Positions 9,746 through 19,236 of a stretch of DNA of 64,000 nt are shown here, piece after piece. The position numbers and the translations under genes are program-made. Under the pieces are notes generated by a model. It was not told where the DNA came from. It saw only the letters and a program-made list of their open reading frames with translations, and searched no databases. Origin of the DNA: Pseudomonadota bacterium (GTDB lineage Bacteria; Pseudomonadota; Gammaproteobacteria; Burkholderiales; Burkholderiaceae_C); contig JAJZWA010000001.1 in the NCBI GenBank assembly GCA_021846965.1, forward strand, positions 62,001-126,000. Direction: 5' to 3'. Position 1 is the first letter of the stretch; each line of letters begins with the position of its first letter.

Positions 9746-10564
9746 ATGACCCAAGCAGTACCCCTGGTGGCGGTGGCCACCGACATCAAGAACCTTTGCG
9801 GCCAGCCGGTGCATGCGGTGGCGCGCAAGTATGTCGACCCCCTGCTGGAAATCGCCGGCTGCCTGCCACTGCTGCTGCCCTCCTTCGGCACCCGCACGCC
9901 GGTGGACGACGTGCTCGCCTCGGTGCACGGCCTGCTGTTCTCCGGGTCCCCGTCCAACATCGAGCCCCACCATTACGGCGAATCCCTGGACAACCCCGAG
10001 TCCCCGGCGGATCCCGATCGCGACGCCACCACGCTGCCGCTGATCCGCGCCGCCATCGACCGCGGCATGCCGGTGTTCGGCATCTGCCGCGGCTTCCAGG
10101 AGATCAACGTCGCCCTCGGCGGCAGCCTGCTGCAGCAGGTGCACTTCACCGAGGGCTACGCCGACCACCGGGAAGACGAGAGCCTGCCCCTGGAACAGCA
10201 ATACGGCCCCGCCCACGAGGTGCACGCGGTGCCGGGCAGCTGGCTGGAGGATCTGGTGGGGCGCTCCAGCTGGAGCGTCAACAGCCTGCATGGCCAGGGC
10301 ATCAAGCGCCTGGCCCCCGGGCTGGTCGCGCAGGCGCATGCGCCGGACGGGCTGGTGGAGGCCTATACCCACGCCAACTCCGCCGGCTTGCTGCTTGCGG
10401 TTCAATGGCACCCTGAGTGGCGCGCCATGAACAACCCGGTGTCCCGCAGCCTGTTCCATGCCTTCGGCGAGGCCTGCCGCGCCTATGCGCAAGGCCTGGC
10501 CTCCCCGGCCCTGCCACGCAGGGCGGAGCGGGCCACGCTGGTGGCCCAGGCCGAAGCCGCCTGA
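9746..10564 (+). CDS. puuD: Gamma-glutamyl-GABA hydrolase (PuuD)
   Basis: This class I glutamine-amidotransferase-type hydrolase frees GABA from gamma-glutamyl-GABA in the Puu pathway. It has 272 residues. The nucleophile is Cys114 in FGICRGFQEINVALGG, and the catalytic His222-Glu224 are in WHPEW. The sequence from SPSNIEPHHYG through PHRD-like YADHREDE also matches the family. The gene starts 145 bases after livF and ends 45 bases before puuA, so puuD and puuA are probably cotranscribed. Confidence 0.93.
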   Translation: MTQAVPLVAVATDIKNLCGQPVHAVARKYVDPLLEIAGCLPLLLPSFGTRTPVDDVLASVHGLLFSGSPSNIEPHHYGESLDNPESPADPDRDATTLPLIRAAIDRGMPVFGICRGFQEINVALGGSLLQQVHFTEGYADHREDESLPLEQQYGPAHEVHAVPGSWLEDLVGRSSWSVNSLHGQGIKRLAPGLVAQAHAPDGLVEAYTHANSAGLLLAVQWHPEWRAMNNPVSRSLFHAFGEACRAYAQGLASPALPRRAERATLVAQAEAA

Positions 10565-10609
10565 GCGGGCTTTCGCGGGCCGGCCGGGGCGCGCCAGCGC
10601 AGCCCTGCC

Positions 10610-12025
10610 ATGCGATCGCCCCCGATGCCCGTCCGCCCCGATCCCCTCGCAGCGCGCGACCCGGCGCCGCGCGACTTCGCGCAACTGCAGTCCTGGCTGG
10701 AGCGCGAGCATGTCGCCGAGGTCGAATGCCTGGTGCCGGAGCTCAGCGGAGTGGCCCGGGGCAAGATCCTGCCGCGCCGCAGGTTCGCCGCGGATCGAGG
10801 CATGCGCCTGCCGGAAAGCATCCTCGGCCTGAACATCACCGGCAACTGGCCCGCGCACGAGCGCATGGCCGAACTCATCAGCGACGCCGACAACGACCTG
10901 CACCTGGTGCCCGACCCCTCCACCGTGCGGCACGTTCCCTGGGCCGCGGGTCCCACCGCCCAGGTCATCCACGATTGCTGCTTCCCCGACGGTCGCGAGG
11001 TCGACTACGCCCCGCGCAACGTGCTCAAGCGGGTGCTGCGTCTGTACGAGCAGCGCGGCTGGGAACCCGTGGTAGCCCCGGAAGTCGAGTTCTACCTGGT
11101 GGCCAGGAATCCCGACCCCGGCCAGCCGCTGCGCCCGCCGCCGGGGCGCAGCGGGCGCGCCGAGACCTCGCGCCAGCCCTACAGCCTCGACGCCCTGCGG
11201 GAGTTCGACGGGCTGTTGCAGGATCTGTACGCCTACTGCGAGGCCATGCGGCTCGATGCGGACACGCTGATCCACGAACTCGGCGCCGGCCAGATGGAGA
11301 TCAACTTCCCGCACGGCAAGGCGCTGGATCTGGCGGATCAGGTGTACCTGTTCAAGCGCGCGCTGCGCGAGGCCGCCTTGCGCCACGGCCTGTACGCCAC
11401 CTTCATGGCCAAGCCCATGTCCGGCGAACCCGGCAGTGCGATGCACCTGCACCAGAGCGTGGTCGACCGCGCCAGCCGCGCCAACCTGTTCAGCCTGCCG
11501 GAGGGCTCGCCGGCGCCCGCCCTGCACCACTACATCGGGGGGCTGCAACGCTACCTGCCCCATGCGTTGGCGCTGTTCGCCCCCTATGTGAACTCCTACC
11601 GCCGCCTCGCCGGGGAGGGCGACGCGCCCGTCAACGTCGAGTGGGGTCGCGACGACCGCAGCACGGGCATCCGCGTGCCGGGTTCGGATCCGCGCAACCG
11701 GCGGGTGGAGAACCGCGTGCCCGGGGCCGACGCCAATCCCTATGTGGCGATGGCGGCCTCGCTGGCCTGCGGCTACCTGGGCCTGGTGGGGCGCATCGAA
11801 GCCTTGCCCGAGAGAGACCCCCGCGCGCAGGGCCTGCTCCCGGCGATCGAACTCCCGCGAGACCTGCCCGCAGCCTTGCACCTGCTCGGCCAGGCGCCCG
11901 AACTCGAAGACCTGCTGGGGCCGCGGTTCTGCGCCATCTACAAGGCGGTCAAGACCAGCGAGCAGGCCGAGTTCATGCAAGTGATCAGCGCCTGGGAGCG
12001 CGAGCACCTGCTCCTGCACGTCTGA
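10610..12025 (+). CDS. puuA: Gamma-glutamylputrescine synthetase (PuuA)
   Basis: This glutamine-synthetase-fold ligase joins glutamate to putrescine using ATP, the first Puu step. Its 471 residues match the E. coli enzyme in length. The early region VAEVECLVPELSGVARGKILP is PuuA-like. Metal/ATP-site sequences include GAGQMEINFPHG, FMAKPMSGEPGSAMHLHQS and, further on, PVNVEWGRDDRSTGIRVPGSDPRNRRVENRVPGADANPY in part. The true GS adenylylation loop is not evident, as expected for PuuA. The ATG at 10610 is chosen; an ATG at 10625 is also possible. Confidence 0.9.
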   Translation: MRSPPMPVRPDPLAARDPAPRDFAQLQSWLEREHVAEVECLVPELSGVARGKILPRRRFAADRGMRLPESILGLNITGNWPAHERMAELISDADNDLHLVPDPSTVRHVPWAAGPTAQVIHDCCFPDGREVDYAPRNVLKRVLRLYEQRGWEPVVAPEVEFYLVARNPDPGQPLRPPPGRSGRAETSRQPYSLDALREFDGLLQDLYAYCEAMRLDADTLIHELGAGQMEINFPHGKALDLADQVYLFKRALREAALRHGLYATFMAKPMSGEPGSAMHLHQSVVDRASRANLFSLPEGSPAPALHHYIGGLQRYLPHALALFAPYVNSYRRLAGEGDAPVNVEWGRDDRSTGIRVPGSDPRNRRVENRVPGADANPYVAMAASLACGYLGLVGRIEALPERDPRAQGLLPAIELPRDLPAALHLLGQAPELEDLLGPRFCAIYKAVKTSEQAEFMQVISAWEREHLLLHV

Positions 12026-12207
12026 GCCCGCCCCAAGCGCCCTGAATGCGCCGGCAACCCGTTGCGCGGGCGCTCGCGTCGCACGGCCGCGACGGGTAGA
12101 GGTTCCCTGCGCGAAGGCACGCCGGTCGATTGCGTGGGCACGGCTCGGCACGATGGATAATTCGCTGCCGATTCGATCGTCCATCGTCCCCTCCGCTCCG
12201 CCTCGCC

Positions 12208-13605
12208 ATGCCCCACCGTCCGGAACCCGTCGCGCTCAACAGCAGTGCCCTCGGCCTGACCGAATCCACGATCATGGGGGTGGCGGGAGCCGCCCCGGTG
12301 TTCTCCATCGCGGCCACCAGCGCGACCCTGGTGGCCGGCGTGGGCGTGCTGGCCCCAGCCAGTCTGCTGTACTGCGGCCTGATCATGTTCGGCGTCACCT
12401 TCGCCTACATGCACCTCAACCGCCTGGACGCCAACGCCGGCGCCTCCTATGCCTGGGTGAGCACCATTTTCAACCGCGGGCTGGGCTTCCTGGCCGGCTG
12501 GGCGCTGCTCGTGGCCTCGGCCATGTTCATGGTCTCGGGCACGATCCCCGCTGCCACCGCCACGCTGGCGCTGGTGCATCCCTCCGCCATGGGCAACACG
12601 GCGGTGGTCACGATGGTGGCCGCCGGCTGGCTGATCCTGGTCAGCGCGGTGATCCTCAAGGGCATCAAGCTGACCAGCTACGTGCAGGTCACGCTGACCC
12701 TGCTGGAACTGGGCATCCTGGTGGTCATCGTCGGCACCGCCCTGTGGAAATTCTCCGCGGCGCCGATGCATGCGATCCACTGGTCGGATTTCGACCCGCG
12801 CTCCTTCACCCCCCACGTGTTCACGCTGGGCGCGCTGACGGCCATCTTCTTCTACTGGGGCTGGGACGTCACGGTCAATCTCAACGAGGAGACCCGCGAC
12901 GGCAGCTGGGTGGCCAGCGTGGGCTCGCTGCTGGCGATGCTGGTGATCATCGCCCTGTTCATCCTGTTCATGGTGGTGGCGCTGATGGCGCTGAGCGACA
13001 AGGAGATCCAGGGCGCCAACACCAACATCATGCTGGCCATCGCCGACAAGCTGTTCCCCCGCCCGTGGAACTACATGGCCGTGCTGGCCGTCATGCTCAG
13101 CACCCTGGGCACGCTGGAAACCTCGATCCTGCAGTTCACCCGCACCATGTTCGCGCAAAGCCGCGACGGCATGCTGCACCACCGCTACGCCCACCTGCAC
13201 CCGACCTGGGACACTCCCTGGGTGGCCACGCTGGTCATCGCGGGCTTCGGCCTGCTGCTGCTGTTCCTCGCCTCCTTCATCCCCACGGTCAACCAGATCA
13301 TCCAGGATTCCATCGACGCCATCGGATTCCAGGCCTCCTTCTACTACGGCCTGGCCTGCCTGGCCTGCGCCTGGTATGTCTGGAAGCACCAGCGCGGCTC
13401 CTGGTTCCACGTGCTGTTCTACATGCTGTGGCCGCTGGGCTCGGGGCTGTTCCTGTGGTTCATCGGGCTGTACAGCCTGCCCACCTTCGACACGATGACC
13501 AACACCATCGCCATCGGCGGCGTGCTCATCGGGCTGCTGCCCTTCTGGCTCAACCGCAGGAAGGCCGTTCCCACCGCGCAGGCGCAGCCGGTCAACGAAC
13601 TCTGA
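12208..13605 (+). CDS. puuP: APC-family amino acid/polyamine permease (PuuP-like)
   Basis: This 465-residue transporter has about 12 hydrophobic segments. It begins LNSSALGLTESTIMGVAGAAPVFSIAATSA, the first helix region of the amino acid-polyamine-organocation family. NLNEETRDGSWVASVGS and MFAQSRDGMLHHRYAHLHPTWDTPWVA are also characteristic. Its place after puuA suggests putrescine uptake; the substrate itself cannot be read. A longer frame from 12130 is possible, but the ATG at 12208 gives the usual short N-terminus. It converges with dprE2, leaving 36 bases between the two stops. Confidence 0.85.
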   Translation: MPHRPEPVALNSSALGLTESTIMGVAGAAPVFSIAATSATLVAGVGVLAPASLLYCGLIMFGVTFAYMHLNRLDANAGASYAWVSTIFNRGLGFLAGWALLVASAMFMVSGTIPAATATLALVHPSAMGNTAVVTMVAAGWLILVSAVILKGIKLTSYVQVTLTLLELGILVVIVGTALWKFSAAPMHAIHWSDFDPRSFTPHVFTLGALTAIFFYWGWDVTVNLNEETRDGSWVASVGSLLAMLVIIALFILFMVVALMALSDKEIQGANTNIMLAIADKLFPRPWNYMAVLAVMLSTLGTLETSILQFTRTMFAQSRDGMLHHRYAHLHPTWDTPWVATLVIAGFGLLLLFLASFIPTVNQIIQDSIDAIGFQASFYYGLACLACAWYVWKHQRGSWFHVLFYMLWPLGSGLFLWFIGLYSLPTFDTMTNTIAIGGVLIGLLPFWLNRRKAVPTAQAQPVNEL

Positions 13606-13641
13606 GCGCGGCGCGGCCCCCGCCTTCCGGGCAGACCTGCG

Positions 13642-14382
13642 CTACAGCGACAAACGCTTGAACACGCGTTCCGGGATGTGCTGGATCAGCAGCATGATCG
13701 GACGCCAGAACCAGGGCAGGTAGACCACGTCGCGGCGCCGCTCGATGGCCCGCACGATACCCGCGGCCACCCGATCCGGGGTGGCCCACAGCAGGCCCTT
13801 GCGCTCGAAGGCGGCCGTCATCGGGGTGTCGACGAAACCCGGCTTGATGGTCAGCACCTGGATGCCGCGCCCGGAAAGGCGATTGCGCAAGCCCTGCAGG
13901 AACAGCGCCAGCATGCCCTTGGAGGCTCCGTAGACATAATTGCTCTGGCGCCCCCTGTCGCCGGCGACGGAGCCGATGGCGGCGATGGTGCCGCCGTCGA
14001 CGACATGCTCCGCGGCCATGGAAGCCAGCACGATGGCGCTGGTGGCGTTGGTGTGCATGGCCGCCAGCAGCGCCTCGGGCGAGGCCTCGCAGGCTTTCTG
14101 GTCGGGCAGGCTGCCGTGGGCGATGAGCACCACGTCGATGCTTCCCAGCTCCTGTCTGGCGGCCGCGTACAGGGCCTCGAAACCTTCCAGATGGTCCAGG
14201 TCGGCGCGGGCTCCGGCGATCTTGCCGCCGGGCCCCGCGCGCACCCGCAGGTCGGCGAGCAGCGCCTCGAGCTTTTGCTGGTCGCGCCCGACCGCGTAGA
14301 CATGGCAGCCGCGCTCGACCATGCGGCGCGCGACGGCTTGCGCGATGGCGGAGGTGGCTCCGAACAGGACGAGGTTGTGCAT
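13642..14382 (-). CDS. dprE2: Decaprenylphosphoryl-2-ketoribose reductase-like SDR (DprE2)
   Basis: This 246-residue short-chain dehydrogenase would reduce the 2-keto intermediate made by DprE1 to polyprenyl-phosphate arabinose. The Rossmann site is FGATSAIAQAVARRMVERG (about residues 7-25), the strand end is IAHGSLPDQ, and the active site is SVAGDRGRQSNYVYGASKG (Tyr and Lys of YxxxK). The C-terminal WRPIMLLIQHIPERVFKRLSL is amphipathic and resembles the membrane-contacting end of DprE2. The longer frame upstream is dprE1 read out of frame. It begins 5 bases after dprE1 stops. Substrate is assigned by neighbourhood. Confidence 0.85.
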   Translation of the reverse strand: MHNLVLFGATSAIAQAVARRMVERGCHVYAVGRDQQKLEALLADLRVRAGPGGKIAGARADLDHLEGFEALYAAARQELGSIDVVLIAHGSLPDQKACEASPEALLAAMHTNATSAIVLASMAAEHVVDGGTIAAIGSVAGDRGRQSNYVYGASKGMLALFLQGLRNRLSGRGIQVLTIKPGFVDTPMTAAFERKGLLWATPDRVAAGIVRAIERRRDVVYLPWFWRPIMLLIQHIPERVFKRLSL

Positions 14383-14387
14383 GGCCT

Positions 14388-15686
14388 TCAGGCGCTCACG
14401 CGCCTCCAGAAATCCGACCCGAAGCGCGGGTCGACAAAGCGCGAGAATTCCTGCGCCCGGGGATAGCCGAGCTGGAACATGGACGCGGGCATGCGCGCAT
14501 CCTTGGCGGGGTAGATCGCCCCGCCCGCCTCGCGCACCACCGCATCGAGCTGCTCGAACAGGCGCAAGGTGACCGGGCCCCGGTTCGGGAAGTCCAGCGC
14601 CAGCGTGGCGCCGGGACGCGCGAAGGACAACAGCCCCCGGCTCGGCAGATCGCCGAAGGTCTTGAGCACCGCGAGAAAGGAGCCCTGGCCGCTGCGGGCG
14701 ATGCGCCGCAGGAGTTCGCCCATCGCCTCGCGCATGCAGCCCGGAGGCACCACGCATTGGTATTGGTAGAAGCCCCGGCGCCCGTAGATCCGGTTCCAGT
14801 GGCCCAGCGCGTCCAGCGGGTAGAAGTAGGGAACGTAATGCTGCAGCGCGTCGCCTTCGCGGGCGCGATGCCAGTACAGGCCGTTGAAGGCGCGCAGGGA
14901 CAGCGCGTTGACCAGGGAGAACGGCGGGGCGAAGGGCACGGTCCTCCGGCGCTCGCGCCACGCGGGCAGATCGGCCCGGGATGCGGCATGGCGCGCGGCC
15001 ATGAACACCCCGCGCCCCTGCGCGGCCCCGGAGGCCACGCAGTCGATCCAGGCCACCGTGTAGGGCCACCGCGGCTCCATCGCCGCGTTGAGATCCCAGA
15101 ATGCGTCGAGATCACGAAAGCGCCGGGTGCGCACCTGCAGGAAGGCGTTGCCCACGGGCGCCAGCTGCAGCTCCGCCCAGGTGATCAATCCGGTCAGGCC
15201 CAGCCCGCCGAGGGTGGCCGCGAACCACTCGGGATTCGAGCCGGGGCTGCACAGCAGGCGCTCGCCGGAGCTTCTCAGCAACTCGAAGGCGCGCAGGTGA
15301 TGCCCGAAGCTTCCCGCGGCGTGGTGGTTCTTGCCGTGCACGTCGTTGGCGATCGCCCCGCCCACGGTGACCTCGCGGGTTCCGGGAGTCACCGCCAGGA
15401 ACCACCCCTGGGGCACGACCAGGTCGAGGATGTCCCGCAGCGTCACCCCGCTTTCACAGCGCAGCACGCCGGTGGCGCGATCGAAGGCGATGAAACGGTC
15501 CAGGCGCGCCGTGTGCAGCAGCACGCCGCCGCCATTGAGGCACACGTCACCGTAACTGCGTCCGCGCCCGAAGGGCAGCGCCGGCAGCTCCGGCGGCAAG
15601 GCCAGGGCCTCGTGCGCCGATTGCGGCTTGGCGACCCGCGCCGGATCGCGGGCCGCGAGACGTCCCCAGCTTTGCCAGGCGCTCAC
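14388..15686 (-). CDS. dprE1: Decaprenylphosphoryl-ribose oxidase-like FAD enzyme (DprE1)
   Basis: This 432-residue vanillyl-alcohol-oxidase-family flavoenzyme should oxidise the ribose C2 of a polyprenyl-phosphate ribose. The FAD-binding region has LPFGRGRSYGDVCLNGGG, then TPGTREVTVGGAIANDVHGKNHHAAGSFG, the segment carrying the active-site histidine in DprE1. YPAKDARM near the C-terminus is also conserved. At the position of the mycobacterial cysteine targeted by benzothiazinones (WNICVDFP) this protein reads ATLALDFP, alanine instead of cysteine. The GTG at 15686 overlaps the upstream stop as GTGA; the longer frame is the neighbouring gene read out of frame. Confidence 0.88.
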   Translation of the reverse strand: MSAWQSWGRLAARDPARVAKPQSAHEALALPPELPALPFGRGRSYGDVCLNGGGVLLHTARLDRFIAFDRATGVLRCESGVTLRDILDLVVPQGWFLAVTPGTREVTVGGAIANDVHGKNHHAAGSFGHHLRAFELLRSSGERLLCSPGSNPEWFAATLGGLGLTGLITWAELQLAPVGNAFLQVRTRRFRDLDAFWDLNAAMEPRWPYTVAWIDCVASGAAQGRGVFMAARHAASRADLPAWRERRRTVPFAPPFSLVNALSLRAFNGLYWHRAREGDALQHYVPYFYPLDALGHWNRIYGRRGFYQYQCVVPPGCMREAMGELLRRIARSGQGSFLAVLKTFGDLPSRGLLSFARPGATLALDFPNRGPVTLRLFEQLDAVVREAGGAIYPAKDARMPASMFQLGYPRAQEFSRFVDPRFGSDFWRRVSA

Positions 15687-16657
15687 CGGAGGGCTCCCTG
15701 CCCGGCGCCGGCCTCGCCGCGCCTGCGCAGGCCCGCGAGCGCCAGGAGTCCCAGGGCCACCGCGTACCACAGGGTGGTCAGGCGGATCAGCACCGTGACG
15801 GCCACGGCATCGGGCAGCGAGGTTCCCCTGAGCAGCAGCAGGGCCACCATGGCAGCCTCGGTTCCGCCCAGCCCCCCGGGCAGCAGGCTCACGCTGCCGG
15901 CGATCATCGAGACGGCGTACACGAACACCGCATAGCCCAGGCCCGCATGCAGGCCCAGGCGCTCGCACAGCACGTGGAAGGCGAAGGCCTCGGCGCTCCA
16001 AGCCAGCAGGCTCAGCGGGGTGGATGCGAGCAGCAGGCGGGGCGCATGGCAGCGCCGCGCCTGGCGCAGCATGTGCACGAGGTGTCGCAGCAGCTGCCCG
16101 AGGCGTCCGTGCATGGCCTGTGCCCGGGCGGCCACCCAGCCCAGCCAGGCCGGCCAGGCCAGGAGCCCCAGGGCGGCCAGGACCCCCGCCGCCGAGATCA
16201 GCACCAGCAGATGCAGCCGGGGATCGAGATCCAGCCCGGGCAGGCACAGCACCAGGATCGCGACCAGATCCGACAGGCGCTCGCTGAACATGGCCGCCAG
16301 GGTGCTCGCGTAGTCCACGCCATGATGTCGCAGGAACACGGCGCGTATCGCCTCCCCCGCCTTGCCCGGCGTGGTGGTCAGCGCGAAGCCGGTGAGGTAG
16401 ATGCGCCCATGCTCGAGCAGCGGCACGCGGTGCCCCATCGAGCGCAGGTACAGCTGCCAGCGCCCGAAACGCAGCGCGTAGTTCAGGGAGGACATGCACA
16501 GGGCGAAGACAATGCCGCTCCAACCCGCCGCGGCCAGGCCCGCCAGCACGGCGCGCCAGCCCGTGATCACCGACACCAGCAGGTAGCCGCAGGCGGCGAC
16601 GACGACCGAGACGATCACCGCGCGCAGGCGCCACCCGGAAACGTAGGCCTGGGTCAT
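15683..16657 (-). CDS. UPF0104/LPG_synthase_TM-type membrane protein, possible flippase
   Basis: This 324-residue protein has about eight hydrophobic segments. It carries features of the flippase-like domain found in MprF and related proteins: GRIYLTGFALTTTPGKAGEAIRAVFLRHHGVDY (shown here only as a landmark), SERLSDLVAILVL and SLLPGGLGGTEAAMVALLLL. The family includes lipid-linked-sugar or lipid flippases; here the neighbours suggest it could move polyprenyl-phosphate arabinose across the membrane. That role is inference. It overlaps the ubiA stop (ATGA) and the dprE1 start (GTGA), so all three are translationally coupled. Confidence 0.75.
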   Translation of the reverse strand: MTQAYVSGWRLRAVIVSVVVAACGYLLVSVITGWRAVLAGLAAAGWSGIVFALCMSSLNYALRFGRWQLYLRSMGHRVPLLEHGRIYLTGFALTTTPGKAGEAIRAVFLRHHGVDYASTLAAMFSERLSDLVAILVLCLPGLDLDPRLHLLVLISAAGVLAALGLLAWPAWLGWVAARAQAMHGRLGQLLRHLVHMLRQARRCHAPRLLLASTPLSLLAWSAEAFAFHVLCERLGLHAGLGYAVFVYAVSMIAGSVSLLPGGLGGTEAAMVALLLLRGTSLPDAVAVTVLIRLTTLWYAVALGLLALAGLRRRGEAGAGQGALR

Positions 16658-17532
16658 CGAAGGATCAGCGCGCTGACCAGCAGCCAGCCGGCGGCCGTGG
16701 CGACCAGATGCCGGTCCGCCAGCAGGTCGCGCGCCGTGTCGTTGCCTCCCGCGCGGTGGTGCAGCAGGAACAGGTAGCGGAAGATTCCGTAGACCACGAA
16801 GGGGACGGTGTAGAACAGGGCATAGGAGCCGTGGATCCTCACGGTCTCCGGGCTCACGGTGTACAGGCCGTAGCTCAGGATGGCGCAGGCCGCGGTGATC
16901 CCGGTCAGCTGGTCCAGCATCGCGGGACTGTAGTTCTCCAGCACGCGCCGCACCGCCCCGCGGTCAGGCTTGCCGGCGCCCTGCAGCTGGATCAGCTCGG
17001 CCCGGCGCTTCGCGAAGCCCAGGAACAGGGTCAGCATCAGGCCCGTCAGCAACAGCCACTGGGAGGGCGGGATCCCGATGCCCGCGGTTCCGATCAGGAT
17101 GCGCAGCATGAACCCGGCGGAGATGAGGAACACGTCCAGGATCACCACATGCTTGAGGCGCAGCGAGTACGCCACGTTGAGCACCAGGTACAGGGCGATG
17201 AACAGCGCGGCCATCCACCCCAGGCTCAGCGCAGCGCCCAGGGCCAGCGCCGCCAGCAGGGCCGACAGGGCGCGCGCCAGGGGCAGCGATACCGCACCGC
17301 TGGCAATCGGGCGCCTGCACTTGATCGGGTGCATGCGGTCCGAGTCGGCGTCGACCATGTCGTTGAACACGTACACACTGCTGGCCGCGAGGCAGAAGGC
17401 CACGAAGGCCACCGAGGCGTGCAGCGCATCGAGCAGGGTTGGAGATTGCCCGAAGACCACACCCAGAACGACGAAGCCGTTCTTGATGTATTGGTGGGGA
17501 CGCAGCAGTCGAAGGATCACGCTCATCTTCAT
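16654..17532 (-). CDS. UbiA-family 5-phosphoribosyl-1-diphosphate:polyprenyl-phosphate transferase
   Basis: This 292-residue membrane prenyltransferase-fold enzyme would transfer phosphoribose from PRPP to polyprenyl phosphate, the committed step to lipid-linked D-arabinose. The first acidic motif NDMVDADSDRMHPIKCRRP (about residues 57-75) has the exact spacing seen in mycobacterial Rv3806c. RPHQYIKNGFVV at the N-terminus and YSLRLKHVVILDVFLISAG are also characteristic. Length is close to Rv3806c (302). No phosphatase for the 5'-phosphate is visible nearby. The ATG at 17532 gives MKMSVILRLLRPHQYIKN. It is the first gene of the minus-strand module, divergent from puuC. Confidence 0.85.
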   Translation of the reverse strand: MKMSVILRLLRPHQYIKNGFVVLGVVFGQSPTLLDALHASVAFVAFCLAASSVYVFNDMVDADSDRMHPIKCRRPIASGAVSLPLARALSALLAALALGAALSLGWMAALFIALYLVLNVAYSLRLKHVVILDVFLISAGFMLRILIGTAGIGIPPSQWLLLTGLMLTLFLGFAKRRAELIQLQGAGKPDRGAVRRVLENYSPAMLDQLTGITAACAILSYGLYTVSPETVRIHGSYALFYTVPFVVYGIFRYLFLLHHRAGGNDTARDLLADRHLVATAAGWLLVSALILR

Positions 17533-17721
17533 GGCATCAAAGGGACTCTCCGGATGCGAATCCCCCGCTCGCAACCGCGGCTTGATGGTAGCAACGGACG
17601 GGGCATCCCCGAGAACCCGCCCTGAGTTCCGCGCGATCCACGCGTCAAACATGCGAAGATTACACCTGCACAAGGGCCCCGCGGCCCCGGCGCATCCGCC
17701 CACCTGACCGAGGAGTCATCG

Positions 17722-19236
17722 ATGAACCAACCCACTGCACGCGACGCCTGGCATGCGCGCGCCGCCGATCGCATCGCCGGCGGCATCGACGGCCGGCTGC
17801 TGATCGACGGGCACCGCTACCACGCGGTGGACGGGAGCTGCTTCGACTGCATCTCCCCGCTGGACGGGAAGGTCATCGCCCGCGTGGCCCGCGGCCAGGC
17901 CGCCGACGTGGACCTGGCCGTGGCCAGCGCCCGCGCCGCCTTCGCCGACGGGCGCTGGAGCGCGCGCTCGCCGGCGGCGCGCAAGAAGGTGCTGCTGGCC
18001 TTCGCCGAACGCATCCGCGCCGCGCGCGACGAACTCGCGCTGCTGGAAACCCTGGACATGGGCAAGCCCATCGCCGCCGCGCTGTCGGCCGACGTGCCCG
18101 GCACGGCGCGCTGCATCCAGTGGTACGCGGAAGCCGTGGACAAGGTCTACGGCGAGATCGCCCCCACCGGGCGCGACGCCCTGGCCCTGGTCAGCCGCGA
18201 ACCCGTGGGCGTGGTGGGTGCCATCGTGCCCTGGAACTACCCGCTGCTGATGACCTCCTGGAAAATCGGCCCGGCGCTGGCCGCCGGCAACAGCGTGGTG
18301 CTCAAGCCCAGCGAACGCTCGCCCCTGAGCGCACTGCGCCTGGCCGAGCTGGCGCTGGAAGCCGGGCTGCCCGAGGGCGTGTTCAACGTCGTTCCCGGCT
18401 TCGGCGCCGAGGCCGGCGAGGCGCTGGCCCTGCACATGGACGTCGACGCCATCGGCTTCACCGGCTCCACGCGCACCGGCCGGCGCATGCTCGAATACGC
18501 CGGGCGCAGCAACCTCAAGCGCGTGTTCAACGAACTCGGCGGCAAGTCGGCCAACATCGTGTTCGCCGACTACGACGACCTGGACCGCGCCGCGGCCACC
18601 GCGGCCGGCGCCATGTTCTACAACCAGGGCGAATCCTGCAACGCGCCCTCGCGCCTGCTGGTGCAGGACAGCATCGCCGACGCCTTCGTCGAGCGCCTGG
18701 CCGCGCTGACCCCGGGCTACGCCCCCGGCGACCCGCTCGACCCGACCACCCGCCTGGGCGCGCTGGTCGACGCCCAGCAGACCGCCACCGTCATGGAGTA
18801 CATCCACAGCGGCCTGCAGCAGGGTGCGCGCTGCGTGGCCGGCGGCGAGCAGGTGCTGCAGGAGACCGGCGGGCAGTACGTCGCGCCCACCGTGTTCGAC
18901 GGCGTGGACAACACCATGCGCATCGCCCGCGAGGAGATCTTCGGGCCGGTGCTGTCGGTGATCCGCTTCTCCACCGAGCAGGAGGCGCTGCGCATCGCCA
19001 ACGATTCCACTTACGGCCTGCACGCGGCCGTGTGGACCCGCAGCCTGGATCGCGCGGTGCGCGTATCCCGCGCGCTGCACGCCGGCACCGTGCACGTCAA
19101 CGAGTATGACGAGGACGACATCACCGTGCCCTTCGGCGGGGTCAAGCAGTCCGGCAACGGGCGCGACAAGTCGCTGCACGCGCTGGACAAGTATTCCGAG
19201 CTGAAGACCACGTGGATGCGCATCGACCCGGCCTGA
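17722..19236 (+). CDS. puuC: Gamma-glutamyl-gamma-aminobutyraldehyde dehydrogenase (PuuC)
   Basis: This 504-residue NAD(P)-dependent aldehyde dehydrogenase oxidises the aldehyde made by PuuB to gamma-glutamyl-GABA. The cofactor site is [20 protein letters not shown], and the NAD-binding turn is [12 protein letters not shown]. The general base is in [13 protein letters not shown], and the nucleophilic cysteine in [25 protein letters not shown] follows. GAGGAG lies 7 bases before the ATG. Its stop overlaps the queA start (TGATG). It is separated from puuP by the reverse-oriented arabinose module, and shares a 189-base divergent promoter region with it. Confidence 0.92.
   Translation: MNQPTARDAWHARAADRIAGGIDGRLLIDGHRYHAVDGSCFDCISPLDGKVIARVARGQAADVDLAVASARAAFADGRWSARSPAARKKVLLAFAERIRAARDELALLETLDMGKPIAAALSADVPGTARCIQWYAEAVDKVYGEIAPTGRDALALVSREPVGVVGAIVPWNYPLLMTSWKIGPALAAGNSVVLKPSERSPLSALRLAELALEAGLPEGVFNVVPGFGAEAGEALALHMDVDAIGFTGSTRTGRRMLEYAGRSNLKRVFNELGGKSANIVFADYDDLDRAAATAAGAMFYNQGESCNAPSRLLVQDSIADAFVERLAALTPGYAPGDPLDPTTRLGALVDAQQTATVMEYIHSGLQQGARCVAGGEQVLQETGGQYVAPTVFDGVDNTMRIAREEIFGPVLSVIRFSTEQEALRIANDSTYGLHAAVWTRSLDRAVRVSRALHAGTVHVNEYDEDDITVPFGGVKQSGNGRDKSLHALDKYSELKTTWMRIDPA

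Noticed and set aside
15687-16634. A 748-residue version of DprE1 extending into the UPF0104 gene.
   Set aside because: The extra part is out-of-frame UPF0104 sequence; the GTG at 15686 overlaps the upstream stop and gives the expected protein length.
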